Under the pieces are notes generated by a model, which was given only the letters and a program-made list of their open reading frames with translations, had not been told where the DNA came from and searched no databases. 64,000 nt of DNA from CAYQIM01 sp964417555 (GTDB taxonomy: Bacteria; Pseudomonadota; Gammaproteobacteria; Diplorickettsiales; Diplorickettsiaceae). A program made the position numbers and the translations under genes. Positions 21,107 to 29,288 of this stretch are shown piece by piece (position 1 is the stretch's first letter; every line of letters starts with the position of its first letter). The stretch lies in NCBI GenBank assembly GCA_964417555.1, contig CAYQIM010000065.1:89119-153118 (forward strand). The letters are read 5' to 3'.

Positions 21107-21478
21107 CTACCCTGTTAAAAATGTGACCAGCCACAATAAAAAACTATCTACCGCCCATAAAAACAAGCCTGCTAACACCACCATCGCCATAACAAGCAGC
21201 GTTGTACGTACCGTCTCTTGGCGAGTTGGCCAAACAACTTTTCGCAATTCAGAACGCGCTGCCTGTGAAAATGACCAAAGACGCTGCCCTTGCGTTGTGC
21301 GAAAAAATAAGAAGGCAAGAATAAGCGCCCCTATTATCCAAGCAATTAAACGAATAGCAATAGGCTCGCGCACGAAATAATAATTAGCTGTAATAGCCAG
21401 CACAAGGCCAACGCCTATAACCAACCACAGAAAAATATTTTTTTTCGACGTGCTGCTCTCAAGCTTTGTGTTCTTCAT
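21107..21478 (-). CDS. secE: Preprotein translocase subunit SecE
   Basis: Essential small subunit of the SecYEG channel. The 123 residues from ATG 21478 show three hydrophobic segments (two N-terminal hairpin segments and the conserved C-terminal one). The conserved cytoplasmic motif LRKVVWPTRQETVRTT lies before the last membrane helix. A longer frame would run into tRNA-Trp and is rejected; AGGTGA precedes the chosen start. It follows tRNA-Trp by 15 bases. Confidence 0.95.
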   Translation of the reverse strand: MKNTKLESSTSKKNIFLWLVIGVGLVLAITANYYFVREPIAIRLIAWIIGALILAFLFFRTTQGQRLWSFSQAARSELRKVVWPTRQETVRTTLLVMAMVVLAGLFLWAVDSFLLWLVTFLTG

Positions 21479-21493
21479 TTCACCTTTTCTATC

Positions 21494-21569
21494 TGGCAGG
21501 CCAGGAGGGAATCGAACCCCCAACCTGCGGTTTTGGAGACCGCCGCTCTGCCGATTGAGCTACTGGCCT
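21494..21569 (-). tRNA. tRNA-Trp (CCA)
   Basis: 76-nucleotide cloverleaf with CCA encoded. Acceptor AGGCCAG pairs with CTGGCCT, the anticodon loop is TCTCCAAAA with anticodon CCA, and the T-arm contains GGTTCGATTCC. It lies immediately upstream of secE, as in many gammaproteobacteria. Confidence 0.97.
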
Positions 21570-21576
21570 AAATCTT

Positions 21577-21610
21577 AGAAAGTGTCTCCTAGCACATCAA
21601 GACACTTTCT
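21577..21610. repeat. Internally deleted remnant of repeat R1
   Basis: The 34 bases join the left R1 terminus (AGAAAGTGTC) directly to the right terminus (TCCTAGCACATCAAGACACTTTCT in part). The ends therefore match full R1 copies while the core is missing. It lies 7 bases from tRNA-Trp. Confidence 0.7.
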
Positions 21611-21629
21611 TACTCGCATAATCGTCGTC

Positions 21630-21737
21630 TTTTGATTGATTTCGTTGTTGGATTGTCTTTCTGATGCTCTCATGTACTCGCGTGCACACTGCGCTTTTCA
21701 AAACCAATCCGCCTGGAATCACTAGAATCAATCAAAA
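21630..21737. repeat. 108-bp palindromic element with 12-bp terminal inverted repeats
   Basis: Ends TTTTGATTGATT and AATCAATCAAAA are perfect inverted copies. Inside, GGATTG and CCAATCC continue the pairing imperfectly. The sequence contains no gene. Together with the R1 remnant it occupies the gap between tRNA-Thr and tRNA-Trp. Confidence 0.6.
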
Positions 21738-21771
21738 TACTCGATTCTACCACTTACATTTTTTATTCAAA

Positions 21772-21846
<75 letters not shown>

Positions 21847-21897
21847 CTTCATACTACTCTCGATCCAAACCCGGTTTATCTTATCTTTACATCTGTA

Positions 21898-21971
21898 TGG
21901 AGCGGGTGATGGGAATCGAACCCACGCTATCAGCTTGGAAGGCTGAAGTTCTACCATTGAACTACACCCGC
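21898..21971 (-). tRNA. tRNA-Gly (TCC)
   Basis: 74-nucleotide cloverleaf with CCA. Acceptor GCGGGTG pairs with CACCCGC and the anticodon stem TCAGC/GCTGA encloses CTTCCAA with anticodon TCC. It has the same neighbour order as glyT in E. coli. Confidence 0.97.
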
Positions 21972-22045
21972 ATAGTACTAAGCTACGCAAAAAATATCTT
22001 TTGGCGCCAGCCCAAACCCACTAAAAAATTGCTTCAATAAATTTA

Positions 22046-22130
<85 letters not shown>

Positions 22131-22147
22131 ACAAAATTGAGGTGGCT

Positions 22148-22176
22148 ATTTTGCGAAAGTCGTGACGGGATGTCAA
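22148..22176 (-). promoter_or_regulatory. Promoter of the tRNA-Tyr/Gly/Thr/Trp operon
   Basis: On the minus strand TTGACA (22171-22176), a 17-base spacer and CAAAAT (22148-22153) lie 18 bases upstream of tRNA-Tyr. The -35 is perfect and the -10 is fair. The position close to a stable RNA fits. Confidence 0.65.
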
Positions 22177-22196
22177 CCACTATTATCATTAAACTA

Positions 22197-22339
22197 GGGC
22201 GTGTCGTCATTTAGCACGATGATGGTCACAAAGCGTGTGTTTTCTGTGTTTCGTTACTCACATACTTCATGTATGCTCCGTTACGATACTTGAAAACACA
22301 CGCTTTCTGCCTTATCCTCCCGTAAATGACGACACACCC
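22197..22339 (+). repeat. Palindromic repeat R1, copy B (diverged termini)
   Basis: 143-base element with 17-base terminal inverted repeats (GGGCGTGTCGTCATTTA and its complement with one mismatch). The core with TTTTCTGTGTTTCGTTACTC is shared with the other R1 copies. It is flanked by TA on both sides, compatible with a TA target duplication as made by IS630/Tc1-type transposases. No coding capacity. Confidence 0.8.
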
Positions 22340-22345
22340 TATACT

Positions 22346-22365
22346 CTCCGCACTTGAATTTTTGG
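22346..22365 (+). repeat. Partial copy of repeat R2
   Basis: The 20 bases match the start of the R2 family exactly (CTCCGCACTTGAATTTTTGG; compare 44115 and 62891). The similarity fades afterwards. It lies 57 bases upstream of the MarC-family gene. Confidence 0.5.
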
Positions 22366-22421
22366 TAATGTTTTTGTAATTTCAATCGCTGGGATTACTA
22401 TTTTCTACCACAAGTTATTTC

Positions 22422-23018
22422 ATGAATATTTATTCTGCGGCAGTTACCCTTTTTTTAGTGATGGATCCCTTAGGGAACATTCCTGTCTTTCTCTCATTAC
22501 TTAAACAGGTTGACGCAAAACGGCGCACACGAATTATTTTGCGTGAAAGTCTCATTGCTTTTAGTATCCTGACTCTTTTTTTATTTTGCGGTAAAACAAT
22601 TCTGCATAGTTTAAACATTAGCGAAGAAGCTTTGGGTATCTCAGGCGGGATTATTCTATTTTTAATTGCCATTAAAATGTTATTCCCAAGTCCCAACCGG
22701 TACACCGCGGACGATAACCTAGGAGAACCCTTTATCGTTCCGATGGCAATCCCATTAATAGCAGGTCCTTCTGCGATGACCACCGTCATTTTATTTGCCA
22801 GTCAGGTTCCCACACAAATGGGGCACTGGTTTTTGGCCTTAGCATTAGCATCATTGGCATCCACTTTTACCTTATTATGCGCCACGCCTTTACAAAAACT
22901 ATTAGGCCCTAAAGTCATTCCTGCGTTAGAACGCTTAATGGGAATGATATTAACAACTATTGCTGTACAAATGTTTTTAACCGGCGCAGCCATGTACTTT
23001 AAAGGCGTTGGCGCCTAG
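22422..23018 (+). CDS. MarC-family integral membrane protein (YhgN-like)
   Basis: The 198-residue inner-membrane protein has about six hydrophobic segments. Family landmarks are LFLVMDPLGNIPVFLSLL, SGGIILFLIAIKMLFP, EPFIVPMAIPLIAGPSAMTT and LERLMGMILTTIAVQMF, closely following E. coli YhgN. Despite the name, this family is not established as an antibiotic-resistance determinant; its substrate is unknown. The stop codon is contained in the first bases of R1 copy C, so the repeat may have supplied the present stop. Confidence 0.9.
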   Translation: MNIYSAAVTLFLVMDPLGNIPVFLSLLKQVDAKRRTRIILRESLIAFSILTLFLFCGKTILHSLNISEEALGISGGIILFLIAIKMLFPSPNRYTADDNLGEPFIVPMAIPLIAGPSAMTTVILFASQVPTQMGHWFLALALASLASTFTLLCATPLQKLLGPKVIPALERLMGMILTTIAVQMFLTGAAMYFKGVGA

Positions 23019-23159
23019 AACGTGCCTTCAAATGCACGATGACGTTCAAAAAACATTGTTTTTCTGTGTTTCGTTACTCACATACTTGTATGTATGCTCC
23101 GTTGCAATACTCAAAAAACAACGTTTTTTGTCTCGTCCTAGCACAGAAGACACGTTCTT
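23017..23159 (+). repeat. Palindromic repeat R1, copy C, between convergent genes
   Basis: 143-base element with ends AGAACGTGCCTTCAAATG and a matching inverted end (..GACACGTTCT). The core (TTTTTCTGTGTTTCGTTACT) is nearly identical to copies B and D. It fills the whole gap between the MarC gene and the aminotransferase stop at 23168 and overlaps the MarC stop codon. As a long hairpin it may act as a bidirectional terminator (inference). Confidence 0.85.
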
Positions 23160-23167
23160 AAATCCCA

Positions 23168-24418
23168 TCATCCTTGCATCAATACCTTTTTTAATATGGC
23201 TATCGCTTCGTCTAATTGCTCTTTTGTGATAACCAAAGGCGGCGCCAAACGAATAACGGTTTGATGGGTCTCATAGCTCAATAAACCCTCGGCAAGTAAC
23301 TTTAAACAAACCTCTCGTCCATTGACAGAAGGATCAAGTTCTAAACCGATAAATAAACCTTTACCACGAATTTCTTTAATTAACGGCGTTTTTATTTTCA
23401 ATAACGCTTGGTGCAAATAATCACCCAACTCTTGAGAACGCTGAATCAGCTTTTCATCAAATAGTACCTCCAAGGCTTCTAACGCCACCGTAGCGGCTAA
23501 GGGATTACCTCCAAACGTACTGCCGTGATCGCCGGGTGTAAAAACATCCATCACTTCGCGTTTGCTCAAAAATAAAGAAACAGGAAGTAATCCACCCCCT
23601 AAAGCCTTACCCAATATTAAAGCATCAGGTTTCACCTGCTCGTGTTCACACGCGAGAAATCGACCTGTTCTACCTAAACCCGTTTGAATTTCATCGAGAA
23701 CCAACAACACATTATTTTCTTGACAAAGTTCAGCCACTTTTTTTAGATATCCCGCAGGCGGTACAATAATACCTCTTTCACCCTGTATTGGCTCAACAAG
23801 AAAAGCGGCAGTTTGCGGCGTGATAGCCGCTGCTAAAGCATCGCTATCGCCATAAGGTATAATCTTAAATCCCGACGCGAAAGGACCAAAACCTTGTTTA
23901 TATTGGTCTTTGGAAGACATCCCCACCACGGTTGTTGTACGACCGTGGAAATTTCCTTTACAAACAATAATTTCTGCCTGATCCTTAGGAACCCCTTTAA
24001 CCGTATATGCCCATTTTCTAGCGGCTTTTATGGCTGTTTCTACCGCTTCAACACCGGTATTCATCGGTAAAGCACAATCCATTCTCGCCAATTCACAAAC
24101 ACGCTGTAAAAATACTCCCAATCTATCACTGTAAAAAGCACGGGAACAAATCGCTAAACGTTGTGTCTGCTCTGCCAAAACACTCACTAAGCGCGGATGG
24201 CAATGACCATGACTTACAGCGGAATAAGCACTCATCATATCGATATAACGCTTACCCTCTGTATCCCAAAGATAGGCACCCAAACCATGACTTAAGACAA
24301 CCGGCAATGGATCATAATTGTTTGCACCATATTTTTTTTCCAGTGCTATTACATTATTGAATGGCGCTGCTGTCGAGCTGAGTTTAACGGGATCAGTCAT
24401 TGCGTCATGGTTTAACAT
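23168..24418 (-). CDS. rocD: Ornithine aminotransferase
   Basis: PLP-dependent class III aminotransferase converting ornithine and 2-oxoglutarate to glutamate-5-semialdehyde and glutamate. The 416 residues include SAYSAVSHGHCHPR, PMNTGVEAVETAIKAARKW, EPIQGERGIIVPP, the LVLDEIQTGLGRTGR motif and the PLP lysine in LILGKALGGG. The tail HGSTFGGNPLAATVA is typical. It lies 6 bases downstream of the arginase gene, so the pair forms an arginine-to-glutamate route. Either Met1 or Met7 could be the start; neither has a clear Shine-Dalgarno. Confidence 0.9.
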   Translation of the reverse strand: MLNHDAMTDPVKLSSTAAPFNNVIALEKKYGANNYDPLPVVLSHGLGAYLWDTEGKRYIDMMSAYSAVSHGHCHPRLVSVLAEQTQRLAICSRAFYSDRLGVFLQRVCELARMDCALPMNTGVEAVETAIKAARKWAYTVKGVPKDQAEIIVCKGNFHGRTTTVVGMSSKDQYKQGFGPFASGFKIIPYGDSDALAAAITPQTAAFLVEPIQGERGIIVPPAGYLKKVAELCQENNVLLVLDEIQTGLGRTGRFLACEHEQVKPDALILGKALGGGLLPVSLFLSKREVMDVFTPGDHGSTFGGNPLAATVALEALEVLFDEKLIQRSQELGDYLHQALLKIKTPLIKEIRGKGLFIGLELDPSVNGREVCLKLLAEGLLSYETHQTVIRLAPPLVITKEQLDEAIAILKKVLMQG

Positions 24419-24424
24419 AGGGGC

Positions 24425-25294
24425 TTAATCTCCAAAAATACGTAACACTATTTTATGAATGAGTTGTTCAGTCTTATGATCTTCATCAAGATCAGGATTA
24501 TATTCAACAATTTCTACGCCGAGTAGTTGTTTTTCTTGTTGCAATAACGTTAAGGCTTGACATAAATCCTCTCCGCCCATCCCATCTGGTTCAGGCACGC
24601 CGACAGCCGGGGCATCATGGGGATCAATAGCATCCAGATCTAAACTTACCCCAAAGCCTACTGTCCCTTTCTTGGCGCGTGCCAACGCCTCCTGCAATAC
24701 ACATGCTATACCACGCTCTTTAATCTCCGGCATTTCATAAATTCGTACCCCTAAACGGCGTAACAATGCTGCCTCTTCACTTTCAAAACTGCGAATACCG
24801 ATCAAGCTTACATGTTCAGCGCTTAGTTTTGGCTTAAGTGTTAAAATATTAGTCAATTTTGTATCGCCATAACCCAATAATGCGGCAAGGGGCATACCGT
24901 GAATATTACCGCTCGGGGTTGTAGCAAACGTATGGCTATCCATGTGCGCATCTATCCAGATTAATCCAATGGCATCGTTCAATTTAGCCGCCGCTACACC
25001 GCTCCATGTCCCTATCGCACTCGAATGATCACCACCAACCAGCAAAAAAAGTTGCTCACGTTGCGTTAGATCCCGTGTAATGCTTGCTAATCGCGTATTA
25101 AGCTCAACGACTTGGGCTAAAACTTCTTTTTTTGATTCAGGCTCCACTGCTAATATCGTTTGCCAATGAAATCTTTTACTCAATAATTGATCTTCATTGA
25201 CTTGCCTTTTAAATTGTAACGGTCCTGCTGCTGAACCTGGATTATTACCCGCTAATCCTGACGCATAACCTATTAAAACAACTGACTTCGACAT
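24425..25294 (-). CDS. rocF: Arginase
   Basis: Mn-dependent ureohydrolase splitting arginine into ornithine and urea. The 289 residues show the metal-binding signatures GGDHSSAIGTW, IWIDAHMDSHT with downstream GNIHGMPLA, and SLDLDAIDPHDAPAVG. The C-terminal GVEIVEYNPDLDED segment fits arginase better than agmatinase or formiminoglutamase. CTGGAG lies upstream of the start. The next gene is ornithine aminotransferase, which consumes the product. In an intracellular bacterium this could use host arginine as a carbon and nitrogen source (inference). Confidence 0.9.
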   Translation of the reverse strand: MSKSVVLIGYASGLAGNNPGSAAGPLQFKRQVNEDQLLSKRFHWQTILAVEPESKKEVLAQVVELNTRLASITRDLTQREQLFLLVGGDHSSAIGTWSGVAAAKLNDAIGLIWIDAHMDSHTFATTPSGNIHGMPLAALLGYGDTKLTNILTLKPKLSAEHVSLIGIRSFESEEAALLRRLGVRIYEMPEIKERGIACVLQEALARAKKGTVGFGVSLDLDAIDPHDAPAVGVPEPDGMGGEDLCQALTLLQQEKQLLGVEIVEYNPDLDEDHKTEQLIHKIVLRIFGD

Positions 25295-25377
25295 AACAAT
25301 GATTAACTCCAGTTTCTTATAAAAGATGTAGACAGTTTAATTCTAAATCAAGCAAAAAAGAAAACAGCTGACTATAC

Positions 25378-25392
25378 TGAACTGATAGTTCA
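25378..25392. promoter_or_regulatory. Palindrome upstream of arginase (possible operator)
   Basis: TGAACT-GAT-AGTTCA is a perfect inverted repeat 84 bases before the arginase start. It resembles half an ARG box (TGAAT-N4-ATTCA) but is one base too long. A regulator binding here is only a suggestion. The rest of 25295-25628 contains repeat R3 and no gene. Confidence 0.3.
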
Positions 25393-25460
25393 TTGCATTT
25401 CAAAAAAACAAAATGCTTTCAGGAGTTTCGCAAACAAAAAATTCACTGGTATTATTCGTC

Positions 25461-25540
25461 GGGTGACGCGTAGGCTAATCCTGCACTTAATTTGAAAAAA
25501 TTAAGTGCAGGATGCCGACAGCGGCAGGACCCGGCCATGC
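25461..25540 (+). repeat. Repeat R3, copy 1
   Basis: About 80 bases, matching 48513-48595. Shared landmarks are GGGTGACGCG, GGCTAATCC, a hairpin and then GGATGCCGA..GCAGGACCC. In this copy the hairpin arms ATCCTGCACTTAA/TTAAGTGCAGGAT are perfect over 13 bp. It lies between the divergent arginase and antiporter genes. Confidence 0.75.
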
Positions 25541-25628
25541 TTGAGATTTATCTATTAGCGAAACTCCTAGCTTTTTGCAATACAACGATAAGCGACTATA
25601 CAAGTTTGGACGAAACAACACGGAAATT

Positions 25629-27803
25629 ATGCAACCACTTGCGCCACTCATCAAGGATCTTGCTGTCATATTAGGCGTAGCCAGTCTGGTTACACTTTTA
25701 TTTCAAAAGATAAGACAGCCAGTTGTACTAGGCTATCTTCTATCTGGAATTATTGTTGGCCCTCATGTGCCCCCTTATGACTTAGTTACCGACGTTCCCA
25801 GCCTTCATACCTTATCTGAACTCGGTGTCATTTTTTTGATGTTCTCACTCGGCTTGGACTTTAGTTTTCATAAACTCAAACGCGTTGGAACGCCAGCGAT
25901 CATAACGGGTCTAGTGGAAGTTATTCTCGTATTAGTGATAGGTGTTAGCTTAGGAAAAATTTTGCGTTGGTCTACTTACGATTGCATTTTTTTAGGTGCC
26001 GCACTTTCTATCTCATCCACTACTATCATTATCAAAGCCATGGAGGAACTAGGCTTAAAAAGCAAACACTTTGCTGAACTTGTTTTTGGTGTGCTCATTG
26101 TAGAAGATTTACTCGCCATTTTATTATTAGCTGGCCTTTCTATTGTTGTCGGCACCCATGCTATGCTTTCTGCAACCCTCGTCGACTCAGCGATTAAACT
26201 CTTCATCGTTGTCGGCAGTTGGTTTTTAGTTGGCTACTTTTTAATCCCTTCTTTAATTCGAAAATTAGTTGATGTCGCTAATCAAGAAACACTCACGATC
26301 GTATCAGTTGCGCTTTGTTTATTGCTTGTCTGTATTGCCGCCTACTTTGGCTATTCTAGCGCATTAGGGGCCTTTATTATGGGATCTATCTTAGCTGAAA
26401 CCGATTTAATTCAATTCATCGAACAATATATGCGGCCTATACGCGATATCTTTGCTGCCGTTTTTTTTATTTCCGTCGGCATGCTCATCGATCCCGAGGT
26501 TATTATTCAACAGTTACCCGCTGTACTACTTATCTCAGCCGTTACGATTATCGCTAAAATTCTAACGACAACAACAGGCGCATTGACTACTGGTCAAAGC
26601 TTAACAACATCCCTACGCGCCGGATTTAGCATGGCACAAATTGGTGAATTTTCTTTTATTATTGCTGGTTTAGGCCTCTTATTAGAAGTCACTAGTCCTA
26701 ACTTATTCCCTATTATTATTGCCATATCGGCTGCCACAACGTTTACCACACCGTATCTTATTCAAGTTTCGGCAATGATTAGTCAACAACTCGAAAAAAA
26801 ATTGCCTCCTTCATTAAAAAGCCTATTAAGTCATTACGCTGTGTTAATTCATCGTTATCTGATGCTAAAAAAAAGGCGTGCTATTTATGGCCAATATATC
26901 ACTAGACTACTGATCAATGCGGTGATGGTTGCCATCATTTTCACTCTCAGTGAAAAATGGATTTTCCCACGTCTTAGTGAATGGATAACCGAAACCTATT
27001 GGGTGAACACACTAAGCTGTCTTATTGCTTTGTTATTAGCTTCTCCTTTTATTTGGGGCATGATATTTGCTTATAAAATTTTTCCTTATCGATCCCATGC
27101 CGCGATAAAACCAATTATCGCCATAGGATGGATATTTACTTTTACCGTCATTACAACACTGGCTGTCACCTATTTCCATACCTGGTCGATCACCTTGCTC
27201 TTAGCACTCATTGCCTTTGTTCTGTTTAGTCTTCTACATAGGCCATTACAAAAATTTTACCCTTGGCTAGAAAAAAGATTTCTAGCCAACATCAAAACCC
27301 CCAGCTTACAAGAAACCTCAAAAGATGAACTCAATGCTTGGGGCATGAATCTCAAAGGTACTGACATCAGCAGCAACTACTATTTTATTAATAAAACCTT
27401 GGCAGAATTGGATCTACATCACCAATTTGGTATTCATATCATTGCCCTTTATCGCGGCTCTAAAATTATCCTTGCCCCACATCAGCAAGAAAAAATTCGC
27501 CTTTACGATAAATTATTCATTTTAGGTAATGACGAACAAATCGACGCCTTCAGCCAGCTCTTACAAACCGGTATTTATCAAGAAGAACTCGAGCTTTATC
27601 ATCATTTTGAACTAAAGACTTTCTTACTCGACAAAACACACCCTTTCGTAGGGCTTAGTATTAAAGAAGCGATGCAAAAAAACCAATTATATGGTCTTAT
27701 ACTGGGCTTAGAGCGTAAAGGAACTCGAGTAATTAATCCTAGTAAAGAAATTATCTTAGAAAAAGATGATTTACTTATCTTACTCCTTAACAAAGGGCCC
27801 TAA
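25629..27803 (+). CDS. KefB-like monovalent cation:proton antiporter (CPA2) with RCK_C domains
   Basis: The 724-residue inner-membrane protein has about twelve N-terminal hydrophobic segments typical of the Na/H exchanger fold. Motifs include QPVVLGYLLSGIIVGPHVP, SELGVIFLMFSLGLDFS and AELVFGVLIVEDLLAILLLA. After a second membrane cluster, the last 170 residues resemble two TrkA-C (RCK_C) domains (KTLAELDLHHQFGIHIIALY and KTHPFVGLSIKEAMQKNQLY). Such proteins exchange K+ or Na+ for H+; the ion cannot be read from sequence. ATG 25629 is preferred over an upstream TTG. Confidence 0.88.
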   Translation: MQPLAPLIKDLAVILGVASLVTLLFQKIRQPVVLGYLLSGIIVGPHVPPYDLVTDVPSLHTLSELGVIFLMFSLGLDFSFHKLKRVGTPAIITGLVEVILVLVIGVSLGKILRWSTYDCIFLGAALSISSTTIIIKAMEELGLKSKHFAELVFGVLIVEDLLAILLLAGLSIVVGTHAMLSATLVDSAIKLFIVVGSWFLVGYFLIPSLIRKLVDVANQETLTIVSVALCLLLVCIAAYFGYSSALGAFIMGSILAETDLIQFIEQYMRPIRDIFAAVFFISVGMLIDPEVIIQQLPAVLLISAVTIIAKILTTTTGALTTGQSLTTSLRAGFSMAQIGEFSFIIAGLGLLLEVTSPNLFPIIIAISAATTFTTPYLIQVSAMISQQLEKKLPPSLKSLLSHYAVLIHRYLMLKKRRAIYGQYITRLLINAVMVAIIFTLSEKWIFPRLSEWITETYWVNTLSCLIALLLASPFIWGMIFAYKIFPYRSHAAIKPIIAIGWIFTFTVITTLAVTYFHTWSITLLLALIAFVLFSLLHRPLQKFYPWLEKRFLANIKTPSLQETSKDELNAWGMNLKGTDISSNYYFINKTLAELDLHHQFGIHIIALYRGSKIILAPHQQEKIRLYDKLFILGNDEQIDAFSQLLQTGIYQEELELYHHFELKTFLLDKTHPFVGLSIKEAMQKNQLYGLILGLERKGTRVINPSKEIILEKDDLLILLLNKGP

Positions 27804-27965
27804 CTCGTTAGCATTTTCAAGTATGAGCAGTATAAAACAGGCTAAAAATATTACAATATGCTAGCATAGCGCCTTTATACTCACCGCAGAGTTTTTGACT
27901 AGAGGCAACACAGCGAGAAAGCTCCAGCGTGATGCAAACCTGTACTAATTTAGAGGACATTCACT

Positions 27966-29288
27966 ATTATTAAACAGTTTTTCCGGCGTTTTTTTCCAAA
28001 AAAGAAAATTTATCCGCAAGCCACCCTTATTCCAAGGGCGGAACATATCATCTCGCGCAAGGACATCTCTGCTAATGCACTGAAGGTACTCTATCGGCTT
28101 AACCAACATGGCTATAGCGCTTATTTGGTCGGCGGTTGTCTACGCGATCTATTGCTCAAAAAAATACCAAAAGACTTCGATATTGCCACCAATGCACACC
28201 CCGAAAAGGTAAAAAAACTTTTTCGGAATTGTCTATTGATTGGCAGACGTTTCCGTCTGGCTCATATTCGCTTTGGACGAGAAATTATAGAAGTCACTAC
28301 TTTTCGCGCGCATGGTGAAAAAAAATCGTTTAAGCATCGAACGATAGCTGCTCATGGGATGCTGTTACGCGACAATATCTATGGCAGTATTGAAGAAGAT
28401 GCATGGCGCCGCGATTTTACGATGAATGCTTTGTATTATAATATTGCTGATTTATCTTTAATCGATTACTGTGGTGGTTTAAGCGACATCCAACATAAAG
28501 TTGTTCGTATCATCGGCGATCCTGCAACGCGTTATAAAGAGGATCCGGTACGCTTATTACGTGCTATTCGTTTTGCCGCCAAGTTAGAATTTACCCTGGA
28601 TCCCGCCACAGCCGACCCTATCCCCACTTTAGCACCTTTATTATGTCATGTCCCGCCGGCACGTTTATTTGAAGAGGTCCTCAAACTTTTTCATCATGGC
28701 CATGCCCTAGCCAGTTATCAACTTTTACACCAGTATCAATTATTAAACGAACTATTTCCACAGACTGTAAGTTCTTTTGATCAACAAAGCACAAATAAAT
28801 TGCTAGAAATTAGCTGTAAAAACACAGACCAACGCGTACGAGAAAACAAAACAGTTTCCCCTGCTTTTTTCTTTGCTGTTTTTCTGTGGCCGGCTGTCCA
28901 AGCAAAAGTACAGCGTTTCATTAAGCGACAAACACCCTTATTTGTTGCCTATCAGCAGGCTATCAGCTATGTCCTAGCGGAGCAACAAAAACAAATTACT
29001 ATTCCACGACGCTATAGCACAACCATACGAGAAATATGGGACCTACAACATCGACTACTTCAGCGCCGACCTTTCATCGTTAATCGATTAATGGCACATC
29101 CACGCTTTCGCGCCGCTTATGATTTTTTATTATTACGCACAGAGATACAAGAAATATCGCCAGATATTGTTAACTGGTGGACTGAATTTATCGCCGCCGA
29201 TGAGCCGACAAAAGCCTTATTAATTGAACAAATTTTGTCCCAACATAAAACATCAAAGCGCCATAAAAAACGAGGAAAGTTTGTATGA
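27966..29288 (+). CDS. pcnB: Poly(A) polymerase I with apparent ATT start codon
   Basis: Adds 3' poly(A) tails to RNA and promotes decay. Conserved PcnB sequence (IPRAEHIISRKDISANALKV) is in frame well upstream of the first TTG (28125), and no ATG or GTG exists in that stretch. The only start with a good ribosome site is ATT 27966 (or the next codon, also ATT), 8 bases after AGAGGA. E. coli pcnB is also known to start at AUU. The nucleotidyltransferase motif LVGGCLRDLLLKKIPKDFDI has both catalytic aspartates. The product is 440 residues. It overlaps pgi by four bases (ATGA). Confidence 0.9.
   Translation: MIKQFFRRFFPKKKIYPQATLIPRAEHIISRKDISANALKVLYRLNQHGYSAYLVGGCLRDLLLKKIPKDFDIATNAHPEKVKKLFRNCLLIGRRFRLAHIRFGREIIEVTTFRAHGEKKSFKHRTIAAHGMLLRDNIYGSIEEDAWRRDFTMNALYYNIADLSLIDYCGGLSDIQHKVVRIIGDPATRYKEDPVRLLRAIRFAAKLEFTLDPATADPIPTLAPLLCHVPPARLFEEVLKLFHHGHALASYQLLHQYQLLNELFPQTVSSFDQQSTNKLLEISCKNTDQRVRENKTVSPAFFFAVFLWPAVQAKVQRFIKRQTPLFVAYQQAISYVLAEQQKQITIPRRYSTTIREIWDLQHRLLQRRPFIVNRLMAHPRFRAAYDFLLLRTEIQEISPDIVNWWTEFIAADEPTKALLIEQILSQHKTSKRHKKRGKFV

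Noticed and set aside
23008..23229. 73-residue plus-strand open frame (and similar ones at 18614-18965 and 48539-48784)
   Set aside because: They are translations of repeat R1 and its flanks; similarity between them reflects the repeat, not a gene family.
25378..25392. TGAACTgatAGTTCA as a true ARG box
   Set aside because: Half-sites and spacing differ by one base from TGAAT-N4-ATTCA and only one box is present; kept only as a possible operator.
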